NCBI GenBank assembly: GCA_900768125.1
Contig: CAAGBS010000061.1
Location: forward strand, 3,473 to 67,472
DNA from: Oscillospiraceae bacterium
GTDB taxonomy: Bacteria; Bacillota; Clostridia; Oscillospirales; Ruminococcaceae
Direction of reading: 5' to 3'
Length of the DNA stretch: 64,000 bases
The notes below the pieces were generated by a model. It was not told the DNA's origin and searched no databases. It saw nothing but the letters and a program-made list of their open reading frames with translations. Positions within the stretch are counted from its first letter, which is position 1. Each line of letters begins with the position of its first letter. The translations under genes were made by a program, and so were the position numbers. Of the stretch, positions 35,895-44,475 are shown piece after piece.

Positions 35895-36317
35895 ATGCAG
35901 CTTGAATTTATAGACAAAGCCCCCACGCTGGAGGAATACAAGGAAATGCGCCGCCTGGTCAACTTCATGCCGCTGTCTGACCGAATCTGCCGCAACGTGC
36001 TGAATAATGCGTTTCATATAACCACAGTCCGCGATAACGGGAAGTGCGTGGGAATGATCCGCGTGCTGTCCGAAGGCGGCTATGCGAACTTCATAACAGA
36101 CGTCATCGTGATACCGGAGTATCAGCACAAGGGCATAGGCAGGCAGATGATGCACCGCACTATGGACTATCTCTATTCCACGCTGGAACCGGGTGAAAAG
36201 ATCGTGGTTTACCTGATGTCTGCAAAGGAACGCGAACCGTTCTACCGCCAATTCGGTTTCCGCGACAGACCGAATGAACTTCTGGGCGCCGGAATGAGTC
36301 AGTGGCTTGAAAAATAA
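35895..36317 (+). CDS. GNAT family N-acetyltransferase
   Basis: A 140-residue cytosolic acetyltransferase. The acetyl-CoA-binding motif A is seen in FITDVIVIPEYQHKGIGRQM, with the H-K-G-I-G pyrophosphate loop. The C-terminal KEREPFYRQFGFRDRPNE matches motif B with the tyrosine acid. The substrate (small amine, amino acid or protein N-terminus) cannot be read. AAAGGAGAACAG precedes the start. Confidence 0.88.
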   Translation: MQLEFIDKAPTLEEYKEMRRLVNFMPLSDRICRNVLNNAFHITTVRDNGKCVGMIRVLSEGGYANFITDVIVIPEYQHKGIGRQMMHRTMDYLYSTLEPGEKIVVYLMSAKEREPFYRQFGFRDRPNELLGAGMSQWLEK

Positions 36318-36390
36318 TTCTCGTCTGATGTTTTGCTTGTTGTCAAAAGGTGTCCGGATAATGAAATTTTTGTGACATCGTTGTTTGTTA

Positions 36391-36419
36391 TTGACATAGC
36401 CGAATTAATATGATAAAAT
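36391..36419 (+). promoter_or_regulatory. Promoter of the zinc-ribbon/MinD-like pair
   Basis: TTGACA (36391-36396), 17 bases, TGA then TAAAAT (36414-36419). Confidence 0.7.
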
Positions 36420-36507
36420 ACAATTGTACATAATAACGAACCTGTTCGTATATTATAGTGCAGAAACTCTGGGTATACTATAAAAATAAAGAAAAGGGGT
36501 AATTTAT

Positions 36508-37035
36508 ATGCAGAGAGTTTGTTCAAAATGCAACACTTTAGTGACCGGAGACGGAGCATTCTGCCCGTCCTGCGGTGAGCCGCTGCCGGCTGCGGTACAG
36601 CTTGACAAGATGCCGCAGACCACTCCCATGGGCGATGCGTCCCAGGCTTACAGCCAGAATGCCGGATATTCTCAGCAGAGCACCGGCTACAGCTCACAGT
36701 CCGGGTACACTGCACCGCAGCCGAGCGTCATTCCTGAATATAGCAGATCCAGCGCGCAGCAGTTCAGCAACATTCAGCCCGTGAATGACACCGACATGAC
36801 GCTGGGTCAGTGGGTAGGCACGATAATCCTTACCACCTGGTTCGGCATCGTCAGCCTTATACTGTGTATCGTATGGGGCGTTAGCAACGACACGCCGATC
36901 ACCAAGAAGCGTTACTGCCAGGCTATGATCATAATTAACTGCATTGGCATAGCTGCAAGCATCATTTTCACGATCGTATTCGCTTCTATCATGGCAGGAG
37001 TCAGCGCGGGCGCCGGCAACTACTACTATGGCTGA
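36508..37035 (+). CDS. Zinc-ribbon membrane protein with Q/S/Y-rich linker
   Basis: A 175-residue protein. Residues 1-28 form a zinc ribbon (CSKCNTL...FCPSCGEPL, two CxxC). Residues 30-90 are low-complexity, rich in Gln, Ser, Tyr and Pro. The rest has two hydrophobic segments (about 100-125 and 140-168) that should span the membrane, so the ribbon faces the cytosol. Such zinc-ribbon/disordered/TM proteins are common in Clostridia and of unknown function. AAAGGGG precedes the start. It overlaps the next gene by 8 bases. Confidence 0.75.
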   Translation: MQRVCSKCNTLVTGDGAFCPSCGEPLPAAVQLDKMPQTTPMGDASQAYSQNAGYSQQSTGYSSQSGYTAPQPSVIPEYSRSSAQQFSNIQPVNDTDMTLGQWVGTIILTTWFGIVSLILCIVWGVSNDTPITKKRYCQAMIIINCIGIAASIIFTIVFASIMAGVSAGAGNYYYG

Positions 37036-37690
37036 CAAGCTGGGCGGTTTCGGCAGGATAATCGCGGTCACAGGTCATTACGGTTCGGGTAAGACCAATC
37101 TCGCCGTAAATCTCGCGGTCGATTTCGCGAGATCCGGCGAGCGCGTGACCATCGTTGACCTTGACATAGTCAATCCATACTTCCGGACGGCGGATTTTTC
37201 GGAACTGTTCGGAAGACTCGGCATAATGCTTGTCGCGCCGCAGTTTGCCAACACGAATCTGGATATCCCGTCGCTGGGATTCGATATGGCGGCAGTCATA
37301 AACGGCTGCGACAGGCTCGTCATCGACGTTGGCGGGGACGACGCCGGCGCGATAGCGCTGGGGCAGTACTCCACCGTTCTGAACAATTTCGGGTGCGAAC
37401 TTTATTATGTCGTAAACCGCTACCGTTATCTCACCAGGACTCCAGAGGAAGCTGCGGAGCTTCTGCGGGACATTGAGCAGGTGTCGCGCATAAAGGCAAA
37501 GGGAGTGATAAACTGCTCGAACCTCGGCTCAGAGACTTCCGCCGCTGATGTAAAAGTCACGGCGGATTATGCTTTACAGTGCGGAAAAGCGGCGGGTATC
37601 CCCGTGTCGCTGACCGCCGCGGAGCGCACTCTCGGTGTTGAGGAAGCCTACCCGGTGGACGTTTATGTGCGTCCGTTCTGGGAAGAATAG
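37028..37690 (+). CDS. MinD/ParA-like P-loop ATPase
   Basis: A 220-residue cytosolic ATPase of the SIMIBI class. The Walker A loop is GHYGSGKTN (16-24), with Walker A' VDLDIVNPYFR and a Walker B-like LVIDVGGDDAG. The first GK residue of the strict deviant Walker motif is replaced by GHYGSG, and there is no C-terminal amphipathic membrane-targeting helix as in MinD. It could be a maturation or localisation ATPase. It overlaps the zinc-ribbon gene, and the oxidoreductase operon starts 75 bases later; a 7-bp hairpin (37710-37716 with 37723-37729) lies between. Confidence 0.78.
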   Translation: MADKLGGFGRIIAVTGHYGSGKTNLAVNLAVDFARSGERVTIVDLDIVNPYFRTADFSELFGRLGIMLVAPQFANTNLDIPSLGFDMAAVINGCDRLVIDVGGDDAGAIALGQYSTVLNNFGCELYYVVNRYRYLTRTPEEAAELLRDIEQVSRIKAKGVINCSNLGSETSAADVKVTADYALQCGKAAGIPVSLTAAERTLGVEEAYPVDVYVRPFWEE

Positions 37691-37765
37691 AAACTGCCGG
37701 AGTGCAGAGATCCGCGAAATGCCGCGGATTCCGGGTATCACCGGAACTGGAAAGGGAATTAAAAA

Positions 37766-37987
37766 ATGGCAAAGATGAACGTGGACTTTGAAGTCTGCAA
37801 GGGCTGTGCGCTGTGTACCACCGCATGTCCGAAGAAGATCGTTGAGATCTCGCATGAAAAGCTGAACGCAAAGGGCTACTACACCGCCGTCTGTATCGAC
37901 GACGACGCGTGTATCGCCTGCGCGATGTGCGCTATGATGTGCCCTGACTGCGCGATCACGATAATTCCGGACGGAGGTGAAAAGTGA
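37766..37987 (+). CDS. vorD: 2-oxoacid:ferredoxin oxidoreductase, ferredoxin (delta) subunit
   Basis: A 73-residue ferredoxin-like subunit with two CxxCxxCxxxCP sets (CKGCALCTTACPKK and CIACAMCAMMCPDC) for two 4Fe-4S clusters. It passes electrons from the TPP site to ferredoxin. It is first in the four-gene unit; its stop overlaps the next start (TGATG). The symbol follows the VOR-type annotation usual for this gene order; korD is an equal alternative. Confidence 0.87.
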   Translation: MAKMNVDFEVCKGCALCTTACPKKIVEISHEKLNAKGYYTAVCIDDDACIACAMCAMMCPDCAITIIPDGGEK

Positions 37988-39057
37988 TGGAAAGAAATCT
38001 GATGAAAGGCAACGAGGCTCTCGCCGAGGCGGCTATCCGCGCCGGCTGCAAGTGCTTTTTCGGCTACCCCATCACTCCCCAGACCGAGATATCCGCATAT
38101 ATGGCGAAGCGCATGCCGAAGGTCGGCGGCGTTTTCCTCCAGGCGGAGAGCGAGATCGCAGCTATAAACATGGTTTACGGCTGCGCAAGCTCCGGAGTAA
38201 GGTGCATGACTTCCAGTTCATCGCCGGGAATCTCGCTGAAGAGCGAGGGCGTGTCCTACATGGCGGGTTCTGATCTCCCCTGCGTTATCGTAAACGTCAT
38301 GCGCGGCGGTCCCGGACTGGGCGGCATTCAGCCATCACAGAGCGACTACTGGCAGGCGACACGCGCGCTCGGACACGGCGATTTCCAGATACTTGTATTC
38401 GCTCCCTCCACTGTTCAGGAAATGGCTGATTATATGGGCAGAGCGTTCGATGAGGCGGACAAGTACCGCATGCCTGCGATGATCCTCGCAGACGGACTGC
38501 TCGGTCAGATGATGGAGCCTGTCACATTCAAGGTGGACGAGATACAGCGCCACGACGCTTCCGAAAAGCCCTGGGCGACCAACGGCCACGGAAACAGGCG
38601 GAAGCACAACATAGTGAACTCCCTCTACTTACAGGCTGAGGAGCTGGAGCGCCTGAATTTCGAGCGCTTTGAGCGCTACGAGACCGTGAAGAAAGAGCTT
38701 CACGAAGCCGAGCTTTACAGAACCGAGGATGCTGAGATAGTCGTAGCCGCCTACGGCTCAGTCGCAAGACTGGCAAAGGCTGCGGTCGACCGCGCCCGCG
38801 AAGCCGGGATAAAAGCCGGACTTGTGCGCCCGATAACGCTGTGGCCGTTCCCGGTGCAGGAGATACGCGAAGCGTGCAGCAAAGCGAAGCGCGTACTCTG
38901 CGTGGAGATGTCCATGGGACAGATGGTCGATGATGTGAAGCTGGCGCTTGACTGCCGAATTCCGGTCGAGTTCTACGGAAGGACCGGCGGCGTAGTCCCG
39001 AAGCCGACTGCTATTTTTGAGCAGATAAAGCTCCTGAGCGAAAAGGAGGCTGAGTAA
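37987..39057 (+). CDS. vorB: 2-oxoacid:ferredoxin oxidoreductase, alpha subunit
   Basis: A 356-residue subunit with the pyrimidine-binding half of the TPP site and the transketolase-C-like domain. It begins MERNLMKGNEALAEAAIRAG and has CKCFFGYPITPQTEISAYM and GGPGLGGIQPSQSDY, typical of VorB/KorA. The enzyme reversibly decarboxylates branched-chain 2-oxoacids or 2-oxoglutarate to acyl-CoA with reduction of ferredoxin. The ATG at 37987 has GGAGGTG 7 bases upstream; a GTG three bases earlier is possible. Confidence 0.9.
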   Translation: MERNLMKGNEALAEAAIRAGCKCFFGYPITPQTEISAYMAKRMPKVGGVFLQAESEIAAINMVYGCASSGVRCMTSSSSPGISLKSEGVSYMAGSDLPCVIVNVMRGGPGLGGIQPSQSDYWQATRALGHGDFQILVFAPSTVQEMADYMGRAFDEADKYRMPAMILADGLLGQMMEPVTFKVDEIQRHDASEKPWATNGHGNRRKHNIVNSLYLQAEELERLNFERFERYETVKKELHEAELYRTEDAEIVVAAYGSVARLAKAAVDRAREAGIKAGLVRPITLWPFPVQEIREACSKAKRVLCVEMSMGQMVDDVKLALDCRIPVEFYGRTGGVVPKPTAIFEQIKLLSEKEAE

Positions 39058-39058
39058 C

Positions 39059-39799
39059 ATGCCGGAATTTAAGAAGCCGCATTCACTGACTGACGTTCCG
39101 TTCCATTACTGCCCGGGCTGCACCCACGGAATAGTCCACAGACTTGTAGCGGAGGTCATAGATGAAATGGGTATCGAGGGCGAGACCATCGGCGTATGCC
39201 CGGTCGGCTGCTCGGTAATGGCGTATGACTACTTTGCCTGCGACATGATAGAAGCCGCTCACGGACGCGCTCCCGCAGTTGCGACCGGAGTAAAGCGCGG
39301 AAATCCGGACAAGTTCGTGTTCACCTACCAGGGCGACGGCGACCTTGCGGCGATAGGCACCGCCGAGACTGTACACGCAGCCACCCGCGGTGAGAACATC
39401 ACGGTAATATTCATAAACAACACTACCTACGGCATGACCGGCGGTCAGATGGCGCCGACCACGCTACCCGGACAGGTCACTCAGACCACGCCCTACGGAA
39501 GAAATACCGATGTGGAGGGCTTCCCGGTGCGCGTGTGCGAGATGGTATCCACGCTTTCCGGCGTTGCGCTGGCTGAAAGGGTCACGGTGACTGACCCGGC
39601 GAATATCCGCAAGGCGAAAGCGGCTATCCGCAAGGGATTCGAGTTTCAGAAGAACAAGCAGGGCTTCTCGCTGATAGAGGTGCTTTCCACCTGCCCGACC
39701 AACTGGGGGCTGTCCCCGGTCGAGGCGATAAAGTGGCTCAAGGAAAACATGGTGCCGTATTATCCCCTGGGAGTATTCAAGGAGGGCGCGATAAGATGA
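39059..39799 (+). CDS. vorA: 2-oxoacid:ferredoxin oxidoreductase, TPP-binding beta subunit
   Basis: A 246-residue subunit. HYCPGCTHGIVHRL is the usual N-terminal cysteine motif, and YQGDGDLAAIGTAETVHAATRGENITVIFINNTTYGMTGGQ carries the GDGD...NN thiamine diphosphate/Mg motif (given here only as a landmark, residues about 94-134). It starts one base after the alpha-subunit stop and overlaps the gamma-subunit start (ATGA). Confidence 0.9.
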   Translation: MPEFKKPHSLTDVPFHYCPGCTHGIVHRLVAEVIDEMGIEGETIGVCPVGCSVMAYDYFACDMIEAAHGRAPAVATGVKRGNPDKFVFTYQGDGDLAAIGTAETVHAATRGENITVIFINNTTYGMTGGQMAPTTLPGQVTQTTPYGRNTDVEGFPVRVCEMVSTLSGVALAERVTVTDPANIRKAKAAIRKGFEFQKNKQGFSLIEVLSTCPTNWGLSPVEAIKWLKENMVPYYPLGVFKEGAIR

Positions 39800-40326
39800 C
39801 GACTGAAACGATATTTGCAGGCTTCGGCGGACAGGGAATACTGTTCGCGGGGAAGCTGCTTGCCTACCTCGGATTATACCAGGACAAGCAGGTGTCATGG
39901 CTGCCGTCCTACGGTCCGGAAATGCGCGGCGGTACTGCAAACTGCACCGTCTGCCTCAGCGACCGGGCGATAGGCTCCCCGTACGTCACCGACCCGGATA
40001 TCCTGGTTGCGATGAACGGCCCCAGCTACGAAAAGTTCATCGACTCAGTGAAGCCCGGCGGGATAGCGATAATAGACAGCACGCTCGTCACCGAGGAGTG
40101 CACCCGCACCGATATCCGCAGCTTCCGCATTCCGTCCACCGCGCTCGCGGCTGAGAACGGACTCAACGGCATGGCGAACATAATCCTTGTCGGAAAGCTC
40201 CTGAAAGAGACCGGATTCGCGGTGCTGGAGGCAGTACGCCCGGTGCTTGAAAAGATAATCCCCCCGAAGAAAGCCGACCTCATCGACGCCAACATGAAGG
40301 CTCTCGCAATAGGAATGGCACTTTAA
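39796..40326 (+). CDS. vorC: 2-oxoacid:ferredoxin oxidoreductase, gamma subunit
   Basis: A 176-residue subunit with IFAGFGGQGILFAGKLLA at the start and LPSYGPEMRGGTANCTV, the CoA/interface signature of the gamma subunit. The ATG at 39796 overlaps the beta stop and has GGAGGGCG upstream; longer in-frame starts lie within the beta gene. A terminator follows. Confidence 0.9.
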   Translation: MTTETIFAGFGGQGILFAGKLLAYLGLYQDKQVSWLPSYGPEMRGGTANCTVCLSDRAIGSPYVTDPDILVAMNGPSYEKFIDSVKPGGIAIIDSTLVTEECTRTDIRSFRIPSTALAAENGLNGMANIILVGKLLKETGFAVLEAVRPVLEKIIPPKKADLIDANMKALAIGMAL

Positions 40327-40333
40327 CTATCCG

Positions 40334-40364
40334 CGCGCCCGCTCACAAACCGGGCGCGTTCTTT
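40334..40364 (+). terminator. Terminator of the oxidoreductase operon
   Basis: CGCGCCCG (40334-40341) with CGGGCGCG (40351-40358), 9-base loop, then TTCTTTAT. Confidence 0.7.
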
Positions 40365-40376
40365 ATCGGAGGAAAA

Positions 40377-41138
40377 ATGAGAAAATCGCGTTTTCACCCT
40401 GCGCAGCTTGCCGTGACTGTATTTGCGGCGGTAATGCTCGTGTGGTTCTGCCTGCCGGGGTTCTTCAATGCCGGGACTTTCCTCGGCGTTCTGCTGAGCC
40501 TGCTTATGGCGGCGGGCGCACTGCTGTTCCCGATTATAGCAAAGGCTGTGAAATGGCTCTGGAAGCGCATTCCCGGCAGGTCGGCGCTCTGCGCGCTGGG
40601 GGCGGTGGTACTGCTGTTCCTGGGATATCTCGGGTTCTGCGGCGTCCAGATGGCGAGGTACACGGCGCGGCCGCTGGAGCAGGTGAAAGCGGTCATGATA
40701 CTCGGCTGCCAGGTGCACGGGATAACCCCCGGCGGCGAACTTGTCAGCCGAATGCAGACCGCGCTCCCGCTTATCAAGAATAATCCGGAAATCCCGGTGA
40801 TAGTCAGCGGCGGTCAGGGCAGGGGAGAAGCGGTCACGGAAGCGGACGCGATGAAAGAATGGCTGATCGCAAACGGAGTCCCGGAAAGCAGAATTTATAC
40901 CGAGGAGCAGTCGCACTCCACGCTGACAAACTTCGAGTACTCCGCGCCAATTCTGAAAGAACTGGGAATCACAGACGGCATAGCGGTAGTCACCAACGAT
41001 TTCCACCAGTACCGCGCGGATATCTACGCCGCAAGGGAGGGCTTGTCGGTGGGGCATTACTCTTCAGCCACCCGCCCGCTGGTTTTTCCGAATTACATTA
41101 TCAGGGAACTTGCAGCTTTATGCTTTGTGTGGCGTTAA
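40377..41138 (+). CDS. YdcF/SanA-type DUF218 membrane protein
   Basis: A 253-residue protein with three N-terminal hydrophobic segments (about 8-75) and an exported or cytosolic DUF218 domain. Family motifs are AVMILGCQVHG, VIVSGGQGRGE, EQSHSTLTNFEYS and VVTNDFHQYRAD. Relatives (ElyC, SanA, YdcF) influence envelope or peptidoglycan intermediates, but the reaction is unknown. GGAGGAAAA lies just before the start. Confidence 0.85.
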   Translation: MRKSRFHPAQLAVTVFAAVMLVWFCLPGFFNAGTFLGVLLSLLMAAGALLFPIIAKAVKWLWKRIPGRSALCALGAVVLLFLGYLGFCGVQMARYTARPLEQVKAVMILGCQVHGITPGGELVSRMQTALPLIKNNPEIPVIVSGGQGRGEAVTEADAMKEWLIANGVPESRIYTEEQSHSTLTNFEYSAPILKELGITDGIAVVTNDFHQYRADIYAAREGLSVGHYSSATRPLVFPNYIIRELAALCFVWR

Positions 41139-41154
41139 AATTAAGTAAACTGTA

Positions 41155-41183
41155 TTGCAAATAAGCCGGATTTGTGGTATAAT
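41155..41183 (+). promoter_or_regulatory. Promoter of dnaD-dnaI
   Basis: TTGCAA (41155-41160), 17 bases, TGG then TATAAT (41178-41183). Confidence 0.75.
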
Positions 41184-41214
41184 AAATTCACAGTAATTGA
41201 GAAAAGGTGAGCAG

Positions 41215-42222
41215 ATGAACTATTCACTAGACGCGGGCGCATGGAACAGCGTATTCGCAGTGCCTGCCGGTGTTGTCGATAAATACATAAAGCTGGCGGA
41301 CGGCGCAAGCCTGAAGCTGCTGCTTTACCTGCTGCGCCACGGCGGCGAAAGCTTCACGGAGGAGCAGCTGAAATCAGCGCTGGGTATCCACCGCGACGGC
41401 GAACTTGAGGACGCGGCGATGTTCTGGTTTCAGCGGGGAATCATACGCATGGACGAGGGCGAGCTTACCCCGACCGACGATTCCGCGCAGGAGCGCCTGC
41501 CGGAAGCCGCCGAGCCGGAGCCTGAGAGACAGTCCGCTTCCAGCCTGCGCAGAGTGGCTGTGAACAACGGCTCCGCGATATACACCGCCGGAGACATAGC
41601 CCAGCGGATAAAGACCGATTCTGCTATCGAATTTCTTTTCAAAGAAGCTCAGCAGCTATACGGCAGACCGCTGAAAAATCCGGAAAGCCGTACGATAATC
41701 CAGCTGACTGATTTCTACGGGCTCCCCGCCGAGGTCGCGGTAATGCTGATGAAATACTGCTTCCGCATAGGGAAGACCACCTCGAACTATATCCTCACCA
41801 TCGCGCAGGACTGGGTAAACGAGAATATCCGCACCGTTGACGATGCCGACATGCACCTCCAGAAGCTGGAAAAGCGCTTCAGCGTCGAGGAGCACCTCCG
41901 CCAGGCGATGGATATGAAGACCTCGTTCTCACCGAATCAGCTTGCGTTTATCAAGACCTGGACGGAGGAGTGGGGCTTCGGCGAGGACATGATAATTCTA
42001 GCGTACCAGATAACGCTGGACAACAAGGGTTCGCTGAATTTCAACTACACCAACAAGATACTCGAAAACTGGAAAAAGGACGGCATTTATACCACAGATG
42101 ACGCCAAGCGCAGTAACGAGGAATTTCGGAATAAATACCGCAAGAAGCCGGAAAACAATACGGCTGATTCTTCCATCGACATGAACGATGTGATGGAGGA
42201 GCTGCGCAGACAGTACCAGTGA
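41215..42222 (+). CDS. DnaD domain protein, primosome component
   Basis: A 335-residue protein with an N-terminal winged-helix-like DDBH1 region (about 10-80), an acidic linker, and two DDBH2/DnaD domains: about 125-210 (IEFLFKEAQQLYGRPL...LPAEVAVMLMKYC) and about 225-300 (GEDMIILAYQIT...LNFNYTNKILENW). The C-terminal YxxxIxxxW-like motif (YTNKILENW) binds DNA in the family. Together with the following DnaI-like gene it should load the DnaB helicase. AAAAGGTGAG precedes the start. Confidence 0.87.
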   Translation: MNYSLDAGAWNSVFAVPAGVVDKYIKLADGASLKLLLYLLRHGGESFTEEQLKSALGIHRDGELEDAAMFWFQRGIIRMDEGELTPTDDSAQERLPEAAEPEPERQSASSLRRVAVNNGSAIYTAGDIAQRIKTDSAIEFLFKEAQQLYGRPLKNPESRTIIQLTDFYGLPAEVAVMLMKYCFRIGKTTSNYILTIAQDWVNENIRTVDDADMHLQKLEKRFSVEEHLRQAMDMKTSFSPNQLAFIKTWTEEWGFGEDMIILAYQITLDNKGSLNFNYTNKILENWKKDGIYTTDDAKRSNEEFRNKYRKKPENNTADSSIDMNDVMEELRRQYQ

Positions 42223-42235
42223 GAGAGGGTAACGC

Positions 42236-43213
42236 ATGTCTTACAATGAGGATTACTTCAACATAGCGCTGGCAAAGCTGGAGGAGCGCCGGAGGGTCAA
42301 CCGCCTGGAAAGCGATATGCGACGCTCCGAGGTGGAAACAAAGATACCGGAGTACCGCACGCTGAGCCAGAAGCTTGGCGAGACCGGCGGAAAGCTCGTG
42401 GCGCTGATAATGCGCGGCGGGGATACCTCCGCGGAACTTGCGAAGCTGGAGCGCGAGAACACCGAAACGCAGAAGCGGCTTGCCGAACTGCTCTACGAAA
42501 ACGGCTACCCGCAGGATTACCTCGAGCCTGTCTACACCTGCCCGATATGCAGGGATAAGGGAATAGTCAACAACCAGTGGTGCAGCTGCTTCAACAAGCT
42601 GCTGATGGAGGAGACCGCCCGCGAACTTAACCAGAACTCCCCGCTGAAACTCAGCACGTTCGAAAGCTTCCGCGTAGACCTCTACCCGGACGTGATAAAT
42701 CCCATCATGAAAGTGTCGGAGCGCAGCATAATGCAGCGAAATTTCGATTACTGCAAAAGTTACGCTGAGAACTTCACGCCCGCAAGCGAGGGCATTCTGA
42801 TGACCGGCGCCACCGGGCTTGGAAAGACGCACCTCTCGCTCGCGATAGCTTCAAAGGTGCTGGAAAAGGGCTATACTGTCATCTACGGCTCTGCGCCGGA
42901 ACTTCTCCACACGCTGGAGCGGGAGCACTTCGGGAAGTCCTCGAAGGATACGATGTCCGCGCTGACCGGCTGCGACCTGCTGATTTTCGACGACCTCGGC
43001 GCCGAGACGGACAAGCCGCTGTACGATTCGCTTATCTACGAGATAATCAATTCCAGGATATGCCGGAGCCTGCCGATGATAGTCAGCACGAATTACAACA
43101 CCACCGAACTTCAGAAGCACTACGCGGACAAGATATGCTCGCGGCTGCTGAGCTTCCGGCTGATGGCGTTCTTCGGAAACGATATCCGCAGGGTGCTGAA
43201 AAAGCAGAGATAA
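42236..43213 (+). CDS. DnaI/DnaC-like helicase loader ATPase
   Basis: A 325-residue AAA+ protein. The N-terminal third is helical and contains a Cys motif (CPICRDKG...CSC, about 101-116), like the zinc-binding part of DnaI. The ATPase has Walker A TGATGLGKTH, Walker B LLIFDDLGAE and sensor 1 VSTNYN. It begins 13 bases after dnaD with GAGAGGG. It probably loads DnaB during replication initiation or restart. Confidence 0.88.
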   Translation: MSYNEDYFNIALAKLEERRRVNRLESDMRRSEVETKIPEYRTLSQKLGETGGKLVALIMRGGDTSAELAKLERENTETQKRLAELLYENGYPQDYLEPVYTCPICRDKGIVNNQWCSCFNKLLMEETARELNQNSPLKLSTFESFRVDLYPDVINPIMKVSERSIMQRNFDYCKSYAENFTPASEGILMTGATGLGKTHLSLAIASKVLEKGYTVIYGSAPELLHTLEREHFGKSSKDTMSALTGCDLLIFDDLGAETDKPLYDSLIYEIINSRICRSLPMIVSTNYNTTELQKHYADKICSRLLSFRLMAFFGNDIRRVLKKQR

Positions 43214-43258
43214 TGAACCAAGCTGCACATGCAGAATTAAATACTGGAGGTAACTAAA

Positions 43259-44344
43259 ATGGGAAAACTCAGAGTTGGCATGCTCACTAGCGGCGGCGAC
43301 TGCCCCGGACTCAACGCGACTATCCGCGGCGCGGCAAAGGCTATCTACGAGACATTTGGCGAGGACAAGGTGGAGATAATCGGTATCCACGACGGATATC
43401 ACGGGCTTATCCACGGCGTTTACAAGTCAATGCAGCCTTCCGATTTTTCGGGAATACTCACTCAGGGCGGCACAATACTCGGCACCAAGCGCACTCCGTT
43501 CAAGATGATGCAGATAATCGAGGACGACAAGGTGGACAAGGTCAAAGAAATGAAGGATACCTACAAGGACCTCAAGCTCGACTGCCTGTTCACCCTCGGC
43601 GGAAACGGCACCCATAAGACCGCAAACATGCTCTCCGAGGAGGGACTGAACGTCATCGGGCTTCCGAAGACCATCGACAACGATATCTTCGGCACTGACG
43701 TTACGTTCGGATTCCATTCCGCAGTAGACATCGGAACCGAGGTCATCGACCGTATCCACACCACCGCAAATTCCCACAGCCGCGTTATGGTCATTGAAAT
43801 AATGGGCAACAAGGCTGGCTGGCTGACCCTCTACAGCGGTCTCGCAGGCGGCGCGGACATCATTCTGCTGCCGGAGATACCCTACGATATCGACAAGGTA
43901 GCCCAGGCATGCCAGAAGCGCGCCGAAGCCGGAAAGAACTTCTCGATTCTAGCGGTTGCCGAGGGCTGCTTTGACGTAAATGAAGCGAAGATGAAGAAAA
44001 AAGAGCGTGCAAGGCTCCGTGCTGAGGCAGGCTACACGACCGCGACTGCCCGCATAGCCAAGGATATCGAATCGAAGACCGGCCTTGAGACCCGCACGGT
44101 CGTCCCCGGTCACATGCTACGCGGCGGAAGCCCCTCCGCCTACGACCGAATACTTGCAACGCAGTTCGGCGCACATGCCGCACAGCTGCTGAAAAACGGA
44201 AAGTTCGGCTATACAGTTGCGATGGTAGACGGAAAGATAACCGAAAACCTGCTGGGAGACGTTGCGATGAAGACTAAGTTCGTCCCCGTGGACTGCAAGA
44301 TGGTGAAGACCGCAAAGGATATCGGAATTTCGTTCGGCGACTGA
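43259..44344 (+). CDS. pfkA: 6-phosphofructokinase, ATP-type
   Basis: A 361-residue enzyme of the PfkA family, which phosphorylates fructose 6-phosphate. The start is GMLTSGGDCPGLNATIRG, followed by GGNGTHK and LPKTIDNDI. A Gly in the GGNGT position, where PPi enzymes have Asp (GGND), points to ATP as donor, while the Lys in PKTIDND is found in group III and PPi enzymes. MGNKAGWL and the substrate region are normal. TGGAGGTAACT precedes the start. It follows dnaI after 45 bases. Confidence 0.88.
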   Translation: MGKLRVGMLTSGGDCPGLNATIRGAAKAIYETFGEDKVEIIGIHDGYHGLIHGVYKSMQPSDFSGILTQGGTILGTKRTPFKMMQIIEDDKVDKVKEMKDTYKDLKLDCLFTLGGNGTHKTANMLSEEGLNVIGLPKTIDNDIFGTDVTFGFHSAVDIGTEVIDRIHTTANSHSRVMVIEIMGNKAGWLTLYSGLAGGADIILLPEIPYDIDKVAQACQKRAEAGKNFSILAVAEGCFDVNEAKMKKKERARLRAEAGYTTATARIAKDIESKTGLETRTVVPGHMLRGGSPSAYDRILATQFGAHAAQLLKNGKFGYTVAMVDGKITENLLGDVAMKTKFVPVDCKMVKTAKDIGISFGD

Positions 44345-44360
44345 TTTTCACACATATTAT

Positions 44361-44389
44361 AAAAGGACAGAGTTTTTCTGTCCTTTTTT
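44361..44389 (+). terminator. Terminator between the two phosphofructokinase genes
   Basis: An 11-bp perfect stem (44361-44371 with 44377-44387) with a 5-T loop and a T-run. Confidence 0.85.
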
Positions 44390-44403
44390 GTTTAATACGG
44401 CTA

Positions 44404-44432
44404 TTGAATATTATTGTAGAATATGCTAAAAT
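44404..44432 (+). promoter_or_regulatory. Promoter of the PPi-type phosphofructokinase gene
   Basis: TTGAAT (44404-44409), 17 bases, TGC then TAAAAT (44427-44432). The second phosphofructokinase is therefore expressed independently. Confidence 0.65.
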
Positions 44433-44475
44433 TATATAAGGATTTACCCGATGAATAAAACCAGGAGGACACAAG